This document shows, one piece after another, positions 49,999-57,966 of a stretch of DNA of 64,000 nucleotides; within the stretch, counting starts at the first letter, position 1, and each line of letters begins with the position of its first letter. The stretch comes from Crossiella cryophila (GTDB taxonomy: Bacteria > Actinomycetota > Actinomycetes > Mycobacteriales > Pseudonocardiaceae): NCBI RefSeq assembly GCF_014204915.1, contig NZ_JACHMH010000001.1, forward strand, positions 1,116,001 to 1,180,000, read 5' to 3'. The notes under the pieces are model-generated. The model saw nothing but the letters and a program-made list of their open reading frames with translations. It searched no databases and was not told the origin of the DNA. Position numbers and translations under genes: made by a program.

Positions 49999-50550
49999 GT
50001 GGCTGACAGCACTGAATCGCTCGTTGGGGCGACCGTGATCGCGACCCTGCACACCTCCGAAGGCGAGGTCCGGATCAAGCTGTTCCCGGACTACGCACCC
50101 AAGACGGTGAAGAACTTCGTCGGACTGGCGGACGGCTCCAAGCCCTACACCACCGAGAACGCCGCCGGGGAGCGGTCCGGGCCCTTCTACAACGGTTCGG
50201 TGTTCCACCGGGTCATCGCCGGCTTCATGATCCAGGGCGGCGACCCGACCGGCACCGGCCGCGGCGGCCCCGGCTACACCTTCGCCGACGAGTTCAACTC
50301 CGAGCTGCGCTTCGACCGCCCGTACCTGCTGGCCATGGCCAACGCGGGTCCGGGCACGAACGGCTCGCAGTTCTTCGTCACCGTGGGCAAGACCCCGCAC
50401 CTGAACATGAAGCACACCATCTTCGGCGAGGTCGCCGACCAGGCGTCCCGCTCGGTGATCGACACCATCGCGCAGGCCGAGACCGACCGGCAGGACCGGC
50501 CGATCAAGGAGATCACCATCGAGCGCGTCTCGGTCTCGGTCGAGCGCTGA
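49999..50550 (+). CDS. ppiA: Cyclophilin-type peptidyl-prolyl isomerase
   Basis: 183 residues, cytoplasmic (no signal). Cyclophilin marks: IKLFPDYAPKTVKNFVGLADG, FHRVIAGFMIQGGDPTGTGRGGPGY, FADEF, MANAGPGTNGSQFFV and HTIFGEV. It catalyses proline cis-trans isomerisation. Position equals Rv0009. GTG start lies 6 nt after CACGAT, perhaps another leaderless gene. The rhomboid gene follows after 10 bp. Confidence 0.95.
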   Translation: MADSTESLVGATVIATLHTSEGEVRIKLFPDYAPKTVKNFVGLADGSKPYTTENAAGERSGPFYNGSVFHRVIAGFMIQGGDPTGTGRGGPGYTFADEFNSELRFDRPYLLAMANAGPGTNGSQFFVTVGKTPHLNMKHTIFGEVADQASRSVIDTIAQAETDRQDRPIKEITIERVSVSVER

Positions 50551-50560
50551 GCCCGCATCG

Positions 50561-51454
50561 ATGACCCAGCCGCACACGCTGCCCGGCTGCACCAGGCACC
50601 CGGAGACGCCGACCGGGCTGAGCTGCATCCGCTGTGAGAAGCCGTACTGCTACCGGTGCCTGACCGATGGCTCGGTCGGCAAGCAGTGCCCGGAATGCGT
50701 GGCCCAGGGCAAGAAGAGCCAGCGCCGCGGGGTGAACCTGGTCGGCAACGAGGACGAGCACATTCGCCCGATCGTGATGCCGGTGCTGATCGCACTGAAC
50801 ATCGTCATGTTCGCGATCACCGTGGTCCAGGCTGGCACCTTCAACGACCTGGCCGCCTCCTGGGTCTATGACAACGGTGCGATGTGGAACCTCGCCGTCG
50901 CCGGCGACCAGTGGTGGCGGTTGATCACCAGCGAGTTCCTGCATGTGGCGCCGTGGCACCTCGCGGTCAACATGCTGTCGCTGTGGATGCTCGGCCAGGA
51001 GCTGGAGCCGATGTTCGGGCGGATCCGGTTCCTGCTGCTCTACCTGCTCTCCGCGGTGGGCGCCTCGGTGGCCGTGTTCCTCTTCTCCGAGGGTGCGGTC
51101 GGCGCCTCCGGCGCGATCTTCGGCCTGCTCGGCGCGGTCGTGGTGGTGTTCATCCGGAAGCGGCAGAGCCTGCAGCCACTGCTCATGGTCTTCGGCCTCA
51201 ACGTGGTGTTCGGCCTGGTGATCGGCAACGTGTCCTGGGTCGGCCACGGTGGCGGCCTGGTCGTCGGCGCGCTGGTGGCGGCCGGGCTGATCTATGTGCC
51301 GGTGGCCAGCCGGAAGCTGTGGCAGACGATCAACCTGGTGGCGATCACCGCGGCCGTCATCGGGCTGGCGATCTTCCAGTACTACGAGATGCCGCGGTAC
51401 GAGTGCGATCCGCCGGGCGCGCGCATCCTGTGCGGGCCGGTCGATCCGAACTAG
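50561..51454 (+). CDS. Rhomboid intramembrane serine protease with N-terminal zinc-binding domain
   Basis: 297 residues. The first 50 carry paired Cys/His (GCTRHPETPTGLSCIRC, KPYCYRCL, GKQCPEC), a B-box-like zinc domain. The rhomboid core follows: WWRLITSEFLHVAPWHLAVNMLSLWMLGQELEP, catalytic Ser183 in GASGAIFGLLGA, and His229 in VGHGGGLVVGAL. It cleaves membrane proteins within the bilayer. Convergent with the PH-domain gene (4-bp overlap). Substrates unknown. Confidence 0.93.
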   Translation: MTQPHTLPGCTRHPETPTGLSCIRCEKPYCYRCLTDGSVGKQCPECVAQGKKSQRRGVNLVGNEDEHIRPIVMPVLIALNIVMFAITVVQAGTFNDLAASWVYDNGAMWNLAVAGDQWWRLITSEFLHVAPWHLAVNMLSLWMLGQELEPMFGRIRFLLLYLLSAVGASVAVFLFSEGAVGASGAIFGLLGAVVVVFIRKRQSLQPLLMVFGLNVVFGLVIGNVSWVGHGGGLVVGALVAAGLIYVPVASRKLWQTINLVAITAAVIGLAIFQYYEMPRYECDPPGARILCGPVDPN

Positions 51455-51900
51455 GCGGGGCCGCGCAACTCGCCGAGTTGCGCGGCCACGTCCTCGGGAT
51501 CGGCGCCCAGGTCCAGCCTGCCCAGTACGAACAGGCGCTCCAGCTCGTCCCTGGTGACCTCGATCTCCAGCACCGCGACCCGGCGGCCCAGCCGCTGGGT
51601 GTGCAGGACCCTGGTGCTGACCTCGGCCCAGGACCATTCCTCGGTCCGGAACAGGCCACGGACGGACAACCCCATCGGGCTGGCGGCCAGCCTCGGCCGG
51701 GCGATGCTGCCGAACAACGCGGCGAAGGCCAGGACCAGTGCGGCGACCGCCGCGATCACCCGTCCGGCCGGATCCGTGGTGAAGACCAGCCACACCGTCG
51801 CACCGGCGGCCAGCACCCAGCCGACACTCACCAGCGCGGGGTCCGCTGACCAGGCAAGTTGTCGACTCTGACCCGTTGACCAGGGCATCTGTTCTTCCAC
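51451..51900 (-). CDS. PH-domain membrane protein (Rv0010c-like)
   Basis: 149 residues. Two hydrophobic helices (about 22-40 and 48-66), then a PH-like domain with SPMGLSVRGLFRTEEWSWAEVSTRVLHTQRLGRRVAVLEIEV. Matches the bacterial PH_6 family. Position next to crgA equals Rv0010c. GTG 51900 or ATG 51888 could start it. Confidence 0.87.
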   Translation of the reverse strand: MEEQMPWSTGQSRQLAWSADPALVSVGWVLAAGATVWLVFTTDPAGRVIAAVAALVLAFAALFGSIARPRLAASPMGLSVRGLFRTEEWSWAEVSTRVLHTQRLGRRVAVLEIEVTRDELERLFVLGRLDLGADPEDVAAQLGELRGPA

Positions 51901-52005
51901 CAGTCCAGCTTGCCCGTTCGAGCGCGTTCCGTCAGCCCCGCTGCGCCCAGCGGCGCAACCACATCATGTTGTGTGCCCCAGTGGCCGCAGACCGGCTATG
52001 GGGTG

Positions 52006-52050
52006 CCTGTGGAAAAAGTTATCCACAGGAGTTGTCCCCACTGGGGATGA
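52006..52050. promoter_or_regulatory. DnaA-box cluster between PH-domain and crgA genes
   Basis: CCTGTGGA/TCCACAGG makes an 8-bp hairpin (52006-52013 with 52022-52029) that contains the perfect box TTATCCACA (52019-52027) and a weak one on the other arm. TTGTCCCCA (52032-52040) follows 13 bp on, facing TGGGGATGA (52042-52050). It sits in the 257-bp gap between the crgA stop and the PH gene start, about 14 kb from oriC. Confidence 0.65.
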
Positions 52051-52102
52051 CTTACATCCGTGTGGTTCAGTGACTGTCCGCCAAACGGGTGGTGAACAGG
52101 GT

Positions 52103-52134
52103 GCGGCCCGGACGTGTGGTGCCGTCCGGGCCGC
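52103..52134. terminator. crgA terminator
   Basis: GCGGCCCGGACG (52103-52114) pairs perfectly with CGTCCGGGCCGC (52123-52134), 23 bp after the crgA stop. Confidence 0.8.
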
Positions 52135-52157
52135 GATACTCAGGGTGTTTGCGCTGG

Positions 52158-52424
52158 TCAGCGCCAGCGCATGGTCATCAGCAGACCAGTGATCATCAGT
52201 GCGAAGCCGACCGCGAAGTTCCACGAGCCGAGGTCGGCCATGAACTGGATGTCCTGGCCCGCGAGGTAGTACACGACCAGCCAGGCCAGTCCGAGCAGCA
52301 TCACCAGCAGCATCACCGTGATGTAGATCGGGTGTGAGGGCCCCTTGGCCTTCAGCTTGACCGGCGTGCGCCGGTCCGCCGGCGGCGTGTAAACGTCCTT
52401 CTTGCGGACCTTGGACTTCGGCAT
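52158..52424 (-). CDS. crgA: Cell division protein CrgA
   Basis: 88 residues: a basic cytosolic start (PKSKVRKKDVYTPPADRRTPVKLKAKGPSHP) and two membrane helices (about 33-53 and 67-85). CrgA is an actinobacterial divisome protein that interacts with FtsZ, FtsQ, FtsI and the elongation factor CwsA. ATG 52424 has GAGGACAG upstream. Divergent from the DUF881 gene, as in Rv0011c/Rv0012. Confidence 0.94.
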   Translation of the reverse strand: MPKSKVRKKDVYTPPADRRTPVKLKAKGPSHPIYITVMLLVMLLGLAWLVVYYLAGQDIQFMADLGSWNFAVGFALMITGLLMTMRWR

Positions 52425-52595
52425 TCTGTCCTCGCCTGACGTTGGATCCGATGGCTGTGTCTGTTCGCGGAGCGCGTTCGGCACAGCGAAAACGAAACTC
52501 CGGCCCGACGAACACGTTAACGTAGCCGAAGAGTGTGGAGGAGAGGCAACTTACCCCTGCTTACCCCACGGACGGCGTAGGAGAGGACACGAGGC

Positions 52596-53330
52596 GTGCG
52601 GAGGCTCGACGGCTGGCGGGTGGCCGCGCCGGTGATGTGCCTGGTCGCGGGCCTGATCTTCGCGGTCAGCCACAACGTGGCCGACGGCCATGACCTGCGT
52701 GGCGGCCGCAACACCGAACTGCACGGTTTGGTCCGCGACGCCGAAGGCCGGGTACACGAGGCCGAAGCCGCGCTCGGTCGGCTGCGCACCGACCTGGAGG
52801 CCCTCGAACGCGGCGCGGCCAGCTCGGACGAGCGGGTCGGCAAGGCCCGCGGCACCGCGGCCAACCTGGCCAACCCGGCCGGCCTGAACCCACTGCGCGG
52901 CACCGGGCTGGTGGTGACCATCAGCGACGCGCCCCGCGGCCCGGACGGCCGCTACCCGGCCGACGTCCCGGTGGACGCGCTGGTGGTGCACCAGAAGGAC
53001 CTGCAAAGCCTGCTGAACGCGCTGTGGGCCGGGGGCGCGGAAGCGCTCGCCGTTGCCGACCAGCGCCTGGTCAGCACCTCGGCCGTGCGCTGCATCGGCA
53101 ACACGCTGCTGCTGCACGGCCGCACCTACTCCCCGCCGTATGTGATCAGCGCCATCGGCGACCCAGACAAGCTGAACTCCGCTTTGGACGCCGCTGAAGG
53201 CGTGCGAATCTTCCGGCAGTACGCCCAGAGCTACGGCCTCGGCTACCGGGTCCAGCGACCCGATGTGGTGCGAGTGCCCGGCTATGGCGGGGCGTTACGA
53301 CTGGACAAGGCACAGGAGGTGCCCCGATGA
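52596..53330 (+). CDS. DUF881 membrane-anchored protein (Rv0012-like)
   Basis: 244 residues. One N-terminal membrane helix (VAAPVMCLVAGLIFAVSHNV), a coiled-coil (HGLVRDAEGRVHEAEAALGRLRTDLEALE, about 43-75), then the DUF881 domain with LRGTGLVVTISDAPRG, NALWAGGAEALAVADQRLVSTSAVRCIGNTLL. Companion of division genes; function unknown. ATGA overlap with the sortase gene. Confidence 0.9.
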   Translation: MRRLDGWRVAAPVMCLVAGLIFAVSHNVADGHDLRGGRNTELHGLVRDAEGRVHEAEAALGRLRTDLEALERGAASSDERVGKARGTAANLANPAGLNPLRGTGLVVTISDAPRGPDGRYPADVPVDALVVHQKDLQSLLNALWAGGAEALAVADQRLVSTSAVRCIGNTLLLHGRTYSPPYVISAIGDPDKLNSALDAAEGVRIFRQYAQSYGLGYRVQRPDVVRVPGYGGALRLDKAQEVPR

Positions 53331-55030
53331 CCGACCCCCGCACTCCACAGCCGGAGGACGGCACCGAGGCGACCCAGGAGATCCACCACCGCCAGCCCAG
53401 GGACCAGCGCCCGGAGCAGTGGTGGTCGGAGCCGGGCGCGGAAGCCCGCCCGGCGCCGCGGCGCCCGGAACCGCCGAGGGCGGAGGTGCCGCCAGACGCA
53501 CCGCGCCGCGCGGAGCCGCCCAGGGCTGAGCTGCCGCCGGACGCACCGCGTCGGGCCGAGCTGCCGCCGGAGGCGCCTCGGCGCCCCGAGCCGCCGCAGG
53601 TGTGGGTGGCCCCCGGTGACACCCCGCCCGGCGAAGGGCATCAGGGGGCACCTCGTTTCCAGGGCGAGCCGCCCCGGTCCGACCAGCCCCGCCAGCCTGC
53701 CGAGCCGCCGCGCCCGGACCTGAGGGCACCGGGCGTGCCAGGCCAGTTCGAGCCGCCCCGCTTCGAGCCTCCGCAGGATCCGCGTGGGCACAGCGAGGCC
53801 GCCCGGTTCGAGCCGCCGCGCCCACCGCAGGAAGCGCGGATGCCGGGGGAGGGGCTGAACGAGCCGCCCCGTCCGCCGATGCGCCCCAGGACCGAGCCGC
53901 CGCGAGCCGAGCCGCCGCGGGGCGCCCGCCCGTCCGCGCCGCCGCCAGCGGATGCCGAGCAGACCCAGCTCATCCCGCCGATCCGGCCGGACGCCCCGCC
54001 GCCCACGCCCCCGCGAGCCGTGGCGCCGCCGCCCACGCCGGAAGAGCTGACCATGCCGATCCCGCGCATCCCCGCGCGGCCGCGGCTGGACGAGCCGGAG
54101 ACCGAACTCATCCCGCGGGTCGAGGACTACGAGGACTACTCGGACCTGGTCGCGGCCGACCCCGAGCCGGAACCCGAGGCCGAGGCGGCCGCGGTGCCGG
54201 CGCAGCGGCGGGAGCCGGGGCGGGTCGTGGTGCGGACCTTCGGGGAGCTGCTGATCACCGCCGGGCTGGTGGTGCTGCTGTTCGTGGTCTACGAGGTCTA
54301 CGTGACCGACTGGCTCTCCGCGGGCAAGCAGGCCAACGCGACCACCGCCATGGACGACCGGTGGAAGAACCCCAGCGTGGTCAACAACAACGAACCGCAG
54401 CGGACCAACCAGTTCCAGGTCGGTGACGGGGAGGGCTTCGCCAAGGTCTTCGTGCCGGCGTTCGGGCCGGACTGGGTCTACACCGTGCTGGAGGGGACCA
54501 CGGACAAGATCCTCGAGGTCGGGCCGGGGCACTACAAGGGCACCGCCTACCCCGGCCAGCCGGGCAACTTCGCCGTGGCCGGGCACCGGGTCGGCAAGGG
54601 CGCGCCGTTCAACGACATCGACCTGCTCGAGTCCTGCGACGCGATCGTGGTGGAGACCCAGAACGAGTGGTTCGTCTACCGGATGCTGCCCAAGTCCGAC
54701 GAGGTCAAGGACTGGGCAGCCGGCAAGGGCAAGGACGCCAAGTGCAAGGGCGTCGCGCCGCAGGGCAAGGGCGGCAAGGACGATCCCTACGCCAAGACCG
54801 TCGGCCAGGAGATCGTGCGGCCGGAGCAGGGCGAGGTCATCGCGCCGGTGCCGTGGCGGGGCAACAACGCCGTGCCGCAGGGCCAGCAGGCCAAGCTGAT
54901 CACCCTGACCACCTGCCACCCGCGGTTCTCCGCCCGGCAGCGGCTCATCGTGCACGGTGTCCTGGTCCGCAGCCAGCCGAAAGATCCGAAGGATCCCAAG
55001 GCCGTGCCAGCCGAGTTCCAGACCGGCTGA
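53327..55030 (+). CDS. Class E sortase with long Pro-rich cytosolic region
   Basis: 567 residues. About 290 residues at the N-terminus are Pro/Arg/Glu-rich with short repeats (PPRAEVPPDAPRRAEPP and variants). A membrane helix (TFGELLITAGLVVLLFVVYEVYV) leads to the sortase domain (about 350-555). Catalytic His420 is in FAVAGHRVG and Cys530 in LTTCHPRFSARQR, with the C-terminal Arg following. Class E sortases attach proteins to peptidoglycan with LAXTG-type signals. Found next to pabA in many actinobacteria but absent from Mycobacterium. Confidence 0.92.
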   Translation: MTDPRTPQPEDGTEATQEIHHRQPRDQRPEQWWSEPGAEARPAPRRPEPPRAEVPPDAPRRAEPPRAELPPDAPRRAELPPEAPRRPEPPQVWVAPGDTPPGEGHQGAPRFQGEPPRSDQPRQPAEPPRPDLRAPGVPGQFEPPRFEPPQDPRGHSEAARFEPPRPPQEARMPGEGLNEPPRPPMRPRTEPPRAEPPRGARPSAPPPADAEQTQLIPPIRPDAPPPTPPRAVAPPPTPEELTMPIPRIPARPRLDEPETELIPRVEDYEDYSDLVAADPEPEPEAEAAAVPAQRREPGRVVVRTFGELLITAGLVVLLFVVYEVYVTDWLSAGKQANATTAMDDRWKNPSVVNNNEPQRTNQFQVGDGEGFAKVFVPAFGPDWVYTVLEGTTDKILEVGPGHYKGTAYPGQPGNFAVAGHRVGKGAPFNDIDLLESCDAIVVETQNEWFVYRMLPKSDEVKDWAAGKGKDAKCKGVAPQGKGGKDDPYAKTVGQEIVRPEQGEVIAPVPWRGNNAVPQGQQAKLITLTTCHPRFSARQRLIVHGVLVRSQPKDPKDPKAVPAEFQTG

Positions 55031-55047
55031 AAGGTACGGTTGGCCTC

Positions 55048-55206
55048 GTGTACAGCTGGATCTGGCGGCACCTGCCTGGGCCGTTGCCGCTGCGACTGCT
55101 GCTGGCAGCGGTCCTGATCGTCGGCGTGGTCGCACTGCTGCTGTTCGTGGTGTTCCCGTGGATCGAACCGATGCTGCCGTTCAACCAGGTCACCACCGGG
55201 CAGTGA
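55048..55206 (+). CDS. Small membrane protein between sortase and pabA
   Basis: 52 residues: YSWIWRHLPGPLPLRLLLAAV, one membrane helix (about 18-42) and WIEPMLPFNQVTTGQ. Conserved-looking WRHLPG and PFN ends suggest a real gene. TACGGT (55035-55040) is 7 nt before the GTG, so it is probably leaderless. Function unknown. Confidence 0.75.
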   Translation: MYSWIWRHLPGPLPLRLLLAAVLIVGVVALLLFVVFPWIEPMLPFNQVTTGQ

Positions 55207-55238
55207 ATCCCGTTCGACGCGCGCCGTAAGCTGGCCGC

Positions 55239-55880
55239 GTGCGGGTACTCGTGGTCGACAACTACGACAGCTTCGTCTACAACCTGGTCCAGTACCTGGC
55301 CCAGCTCGGGGCCGAGTGCGTCGTCCGGCGCAACGACTCGGTGGAGCTGGCCGAGGTCGACCAGGCCGACGGTGTGCTGCTCAGTCCTGGACCGGGCACC
55401 CCGGAGCGGGCGGGCCGGACCATCGAGGTCATCCGGCGCTGCGCCGAGCTGACCAAGCCCGCGCTCGGCGTCTGCCTTGGCCACCAGGCCATGGGCGTGG
55501 CTTGGGGCGCGACCGTGGATCGGGCGCCGGAGCTGCTGCACGGCAAGACCAGCCAGGTGCACCACACCGGTGCGGGCGTGCTCGCCGGGCTGCCCGATCC
55601 GTTCACCGCCACCCGCTACCACTCGCTGACCGTGCTGGAGGAGACCATCCCGGCCGAGTTCGAGGTGACCGGGCGGACCGAGTCCGGCGTGGTGATGGCC
55701 ATGCGGCACCGCGAGCTGCCCATCCACGGCGTGCAGTTCCACCCCGAGTCGGTGCTCACCGACGGTGGCCACCGGATGCTGGCCAACTGGCTGGCCATCG
55801 CCGGGCACCCGGTGCCCGAACCCACTGTCGCCGCCCTGGAGAAGGGCATGCGCGAGGTGGCCGCGGCCGCCGCTCGCTGA
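55239..55880 (+). CDS. pabA: Glutamine amidotransferase subunit PabA/TrpG
   Basis: 213 residues. Class I GATase: VLVVDNYDSFVYNLVQYL, LLSPGPGTPERAG, nucleophile Cys79 in LGVCLGHQAMG, and HGVQFHPESVLTD. It gives ammonia for aminodeoxychorismate (folate) or anthranilate synthase. The stand-alone position, same as Rv0013, and lack of trpE nearby favour a PabA or dual role. TAAGCT (55227-55232) lies 6 nt before the GTG: leaderless. Confidence 0.92.
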   Translation: MRVLVVDNYDSFVYNLVQYLAQLGAECVVRRNDSVELAEVDQADGVLLSPGPGTPERAGRTIEVIRRCAELTKPALGVCLGHQAMGVAWGATVDRAPELLHGKTSQVHHTGAGVLAGLPDPFTATRYHSLTVLEETIPAEFEVTGRTESGVVMAMRHRELPIHGVQFHPESVLTDGGHRMLANWLAIAGHPVPEPTVAALEKGMREVAAAAAR

Positions 55881-55894
55881 GCAGCCCAGAACAC

Positions 55895-55934
55895 ACAACG
55901 GCCCGGCCCCCGTGACGGGGTGCCGGGCCGTTGT
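55895..55934. terminator. Bidirectional terminator between pabA and pknB
   Basis: A 13-bp stem (55895-55907 with 55922-55934) with an inner CCCC/GGGG hairpin, between convergent stop codons. Confidence 0.85.
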
Positions 55935-55947
55935 CGTTGCTACGGGA

Positions 55948-57900
55948 TCAGCCGCCGCCCCTGGGCGTGGTGCTGGTCGGTCCGCCGCCGCCGAGTTTGC
56001 CGACCTGGATCTGGATGGTCTGCGTCTTCGACACCGGGTCGCCCGCGACCGGCTTGGAGTCCATGATCCGGCCGAACTCGCTGATGCTGCCGCTCACCTC
56101 GACCTTGCTGAAGCTGCCGGTCCAGCCGAACTCCTGCAGCTTCGACCGCGCCTCGGTCTCGGTCATGCCCTCGATGTTGGGCATGGTGAACTGGTCGTTC
56201 TTGGAGATGCTCAGCGTCACCGTGGCGCCGGGCCGCACCGAGGTGCCGCCCGCCGGGGTCTGCGCGATCACCTCGTTCAGCTGCTTGTTGGAGCTGACTT
56301 CCTTGATCTCCACCCGCAGGCCGAGGCCCTCCAGGTTGCCGCGCGCGGCGCTGTTGGACTGGCCGATCACGTTCTGCACGGTGATCCGGTCCTGCGCCTT
56401 GCCGACGGTGATGCTGACCAGCGAGTCCTTCGGCGCCTTGCTGTTGGCCGACGGCGTCTGCGACTGCACCTTGCCGACCTGCTTGGTGTCATCCACGGTG
56501 GTCTCGGTGGGGTTCGCGCTGAGCTTGAGCCCGGCGGCGGTGAGCATCGTCTCGGCCTCGCTCGGCGTCTTGCCCTTGAGGTCGGGGACGGTCACCTCCT
56601 CCGGACCGCTGCCGATGTTCAGCGTGATCTCCGCGTCCTTCTTCACCGCGGAGCCCTCGGCCGGGTTGACCGAGACCACCCGGTTCAGCTCTTCCGGCTT
56701 GGAGACGACCTTCTGCAGGTTCGGCGTCTTGGTGAACCCGGCGCTGGCGATGTCCTGCCGCGCCTGCACCTCGGTCTTGCCGAAGACCTTCGGGACCGTC
56801 GCGGTGTCGCCGCTGCTGCCGGAGTTCCCACTGAGCAGCGGGCCCAGCAGGAAGGCGAGCAGGATCAGCAGCGCGACGCCGAGCGCGACCGCCACCGAGA
56901 CGAAGATGGTCTTGCGCCGCTTCTCCCGGCGCTCCTCCTCGTCGTCGCTGTCGGCCAATGCCTCCGGCCGGTGCTTGCCCTGGATCACCTGGGTGGCGCC
57001 GCCACCGCCGACGATCGAGGTGCGCTCGTCCTCCGACATCACCATCGGCGCCAGCGGCCGCTGCCCGGAGAGCACCCGCACCAGGTCGCCGCGCATCTCG
57101 CCGGCGGACTGGTAGCGGTTGGCCGGGTTCTTGCTCATCGCCTTGAGCACGATGGCGTCCAGCACCGCGGGCACCTGCGGGTTGACCTGCGAGGGGGACT
57201 TGGGGTCCTCGCGCACGTGCTGGTAGGCCACGGCCACCGGGGAGTCACCGGTGAACGGCGGCTCGCCGGTCATCAGCTCGAAGAGCACGCAGCCGGTGGC
57301 GTAGACGTCGCTGCGCGCGTCCACCGCCTCGCCGCGGGCCTGCTCCGGGGAGAGGTACTGGGCGGTTCCTATCACCGCGGCGGTCTGGGTGACGGCGGCC
57401 TGGCCGTCGTGCACGGCCCTGGCGATGCCGAAGTCCATCACCTTCACGGCGCCGGACTTGGTGATCATCACGTTGGCCGGCTTCACGTCCCGGTGCACGA
57501 TGCCGTGCCGGTGGCTGAAGTCCAGTGCCGCGCAGACGTCGGCCATGACCTCCATGGCCCGGCGCGCGGGCAGCGGGCCCTCGGTCTTGACGATGTCGCG
57601 CAGCGTCTTGCCGTCGACGAACTCCATCACGATGTACGGCAGCGGGCCGTACTCGGTCTGCGTCTCGCCGGTGTCGTACACGGCGACGATCGCGGGATGG
57701 TTCAAGGAGGCGGCGTTCTGCGCTTCCCGGCGGAAGCGCAGCTGGAACTGCGGGTCGCGGGCGAGATCGGCGCGCAGCACCTTGACCGCCACGTCGCGAC
57801 CCAGACGAACGTCCCGGCCCTTGTGGACCTCGGACATACCGCCATAGCCGAGCGTTTCGCCCAGCTCATAGCGGTTGGAGAGCAGTCGCGGAGTGCTCAT
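55948..57900 (-). CDS. pknB: Serine/threonine protein kinase PknB with four PASTA domains
   Basis: 650 residues. Kinase domain (about 10-270): LGYGGMSEVHKG, VAVKVL, HRDVKPANVMI and MDFGIAR, followed by a juxtamembrane linker. One membrane helix (about 332-355) precedes four PASTA repeats (starting VPKVFGK, VPDLKGK, VQNVIGQ, MPNIEGM), which bind muropeptides or lipid II. Like mycobacterial PknB, it should phosphorylate CwlM, the MurJ-linked pseudokinase, FhaA and others. Last gene of the leftward operon. Confidence 0.97.
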   Translation of the reverse strand: MSTPRLLSNRYELGETLGYGGMSEVHKGRDVRLGRDVAVKVLRADLARDPQFQLRFRREAQNAASLNHPAIVAVYDTGETQTEYGPLPYIVMEFVDGKTLRDIVKTEGPLPARRAMEVMADVCAALDFSHRHGIVHRDVKPANVMITKSGAVKVMDFGIARAVHDGQAAVTQTAAVIGTAQYLSPEQARGEAVDARSDVYATGCVLFELMTGEPPFTGDSPVAVAYQHVREDPKSPSQVNPQVPAVLDAIVLKAMSKNPANRYQSAGEMRGDLVRVLSGQRPLAPMVMSEDERTSIVGGGGATQVIQGKHRPEALADSDDEEERREKRRKTIFVSVAVALGVALLILLAFLLGPLLSGNSGSSGDTATVPKVFGKTEVQARQDIASAGFTKTPNLQKVVSKPEELNRVVSVNPAEGSAVKKDAEITLNIGSGPEEVTVPDLKGKTPSEAETMLTAAGLKLSANPTETTVDDTKQVGKVQSQTPSANSKAPKDSLVSITVGKAQDRITVQNVIGQSNSAARGNLEGLGLRVEIKEVSSNKQLNEVIAQTPAGGTSVRPGATVTLSISKNDQFTMPNIEGMTETEARSKLQEFGWTGSFSKVEVSGSISEFGRIMDSKPVAGDPVSKTQTIQIQVGKLGGGGPTSTTPRGGG

Positions 57901-57966
57901 CGGTGCCTTGTCCCGCTCCTCGTCGACGGTGGTCTGTTCATGTCATGTAGCTGCTGCGGCCGCACG

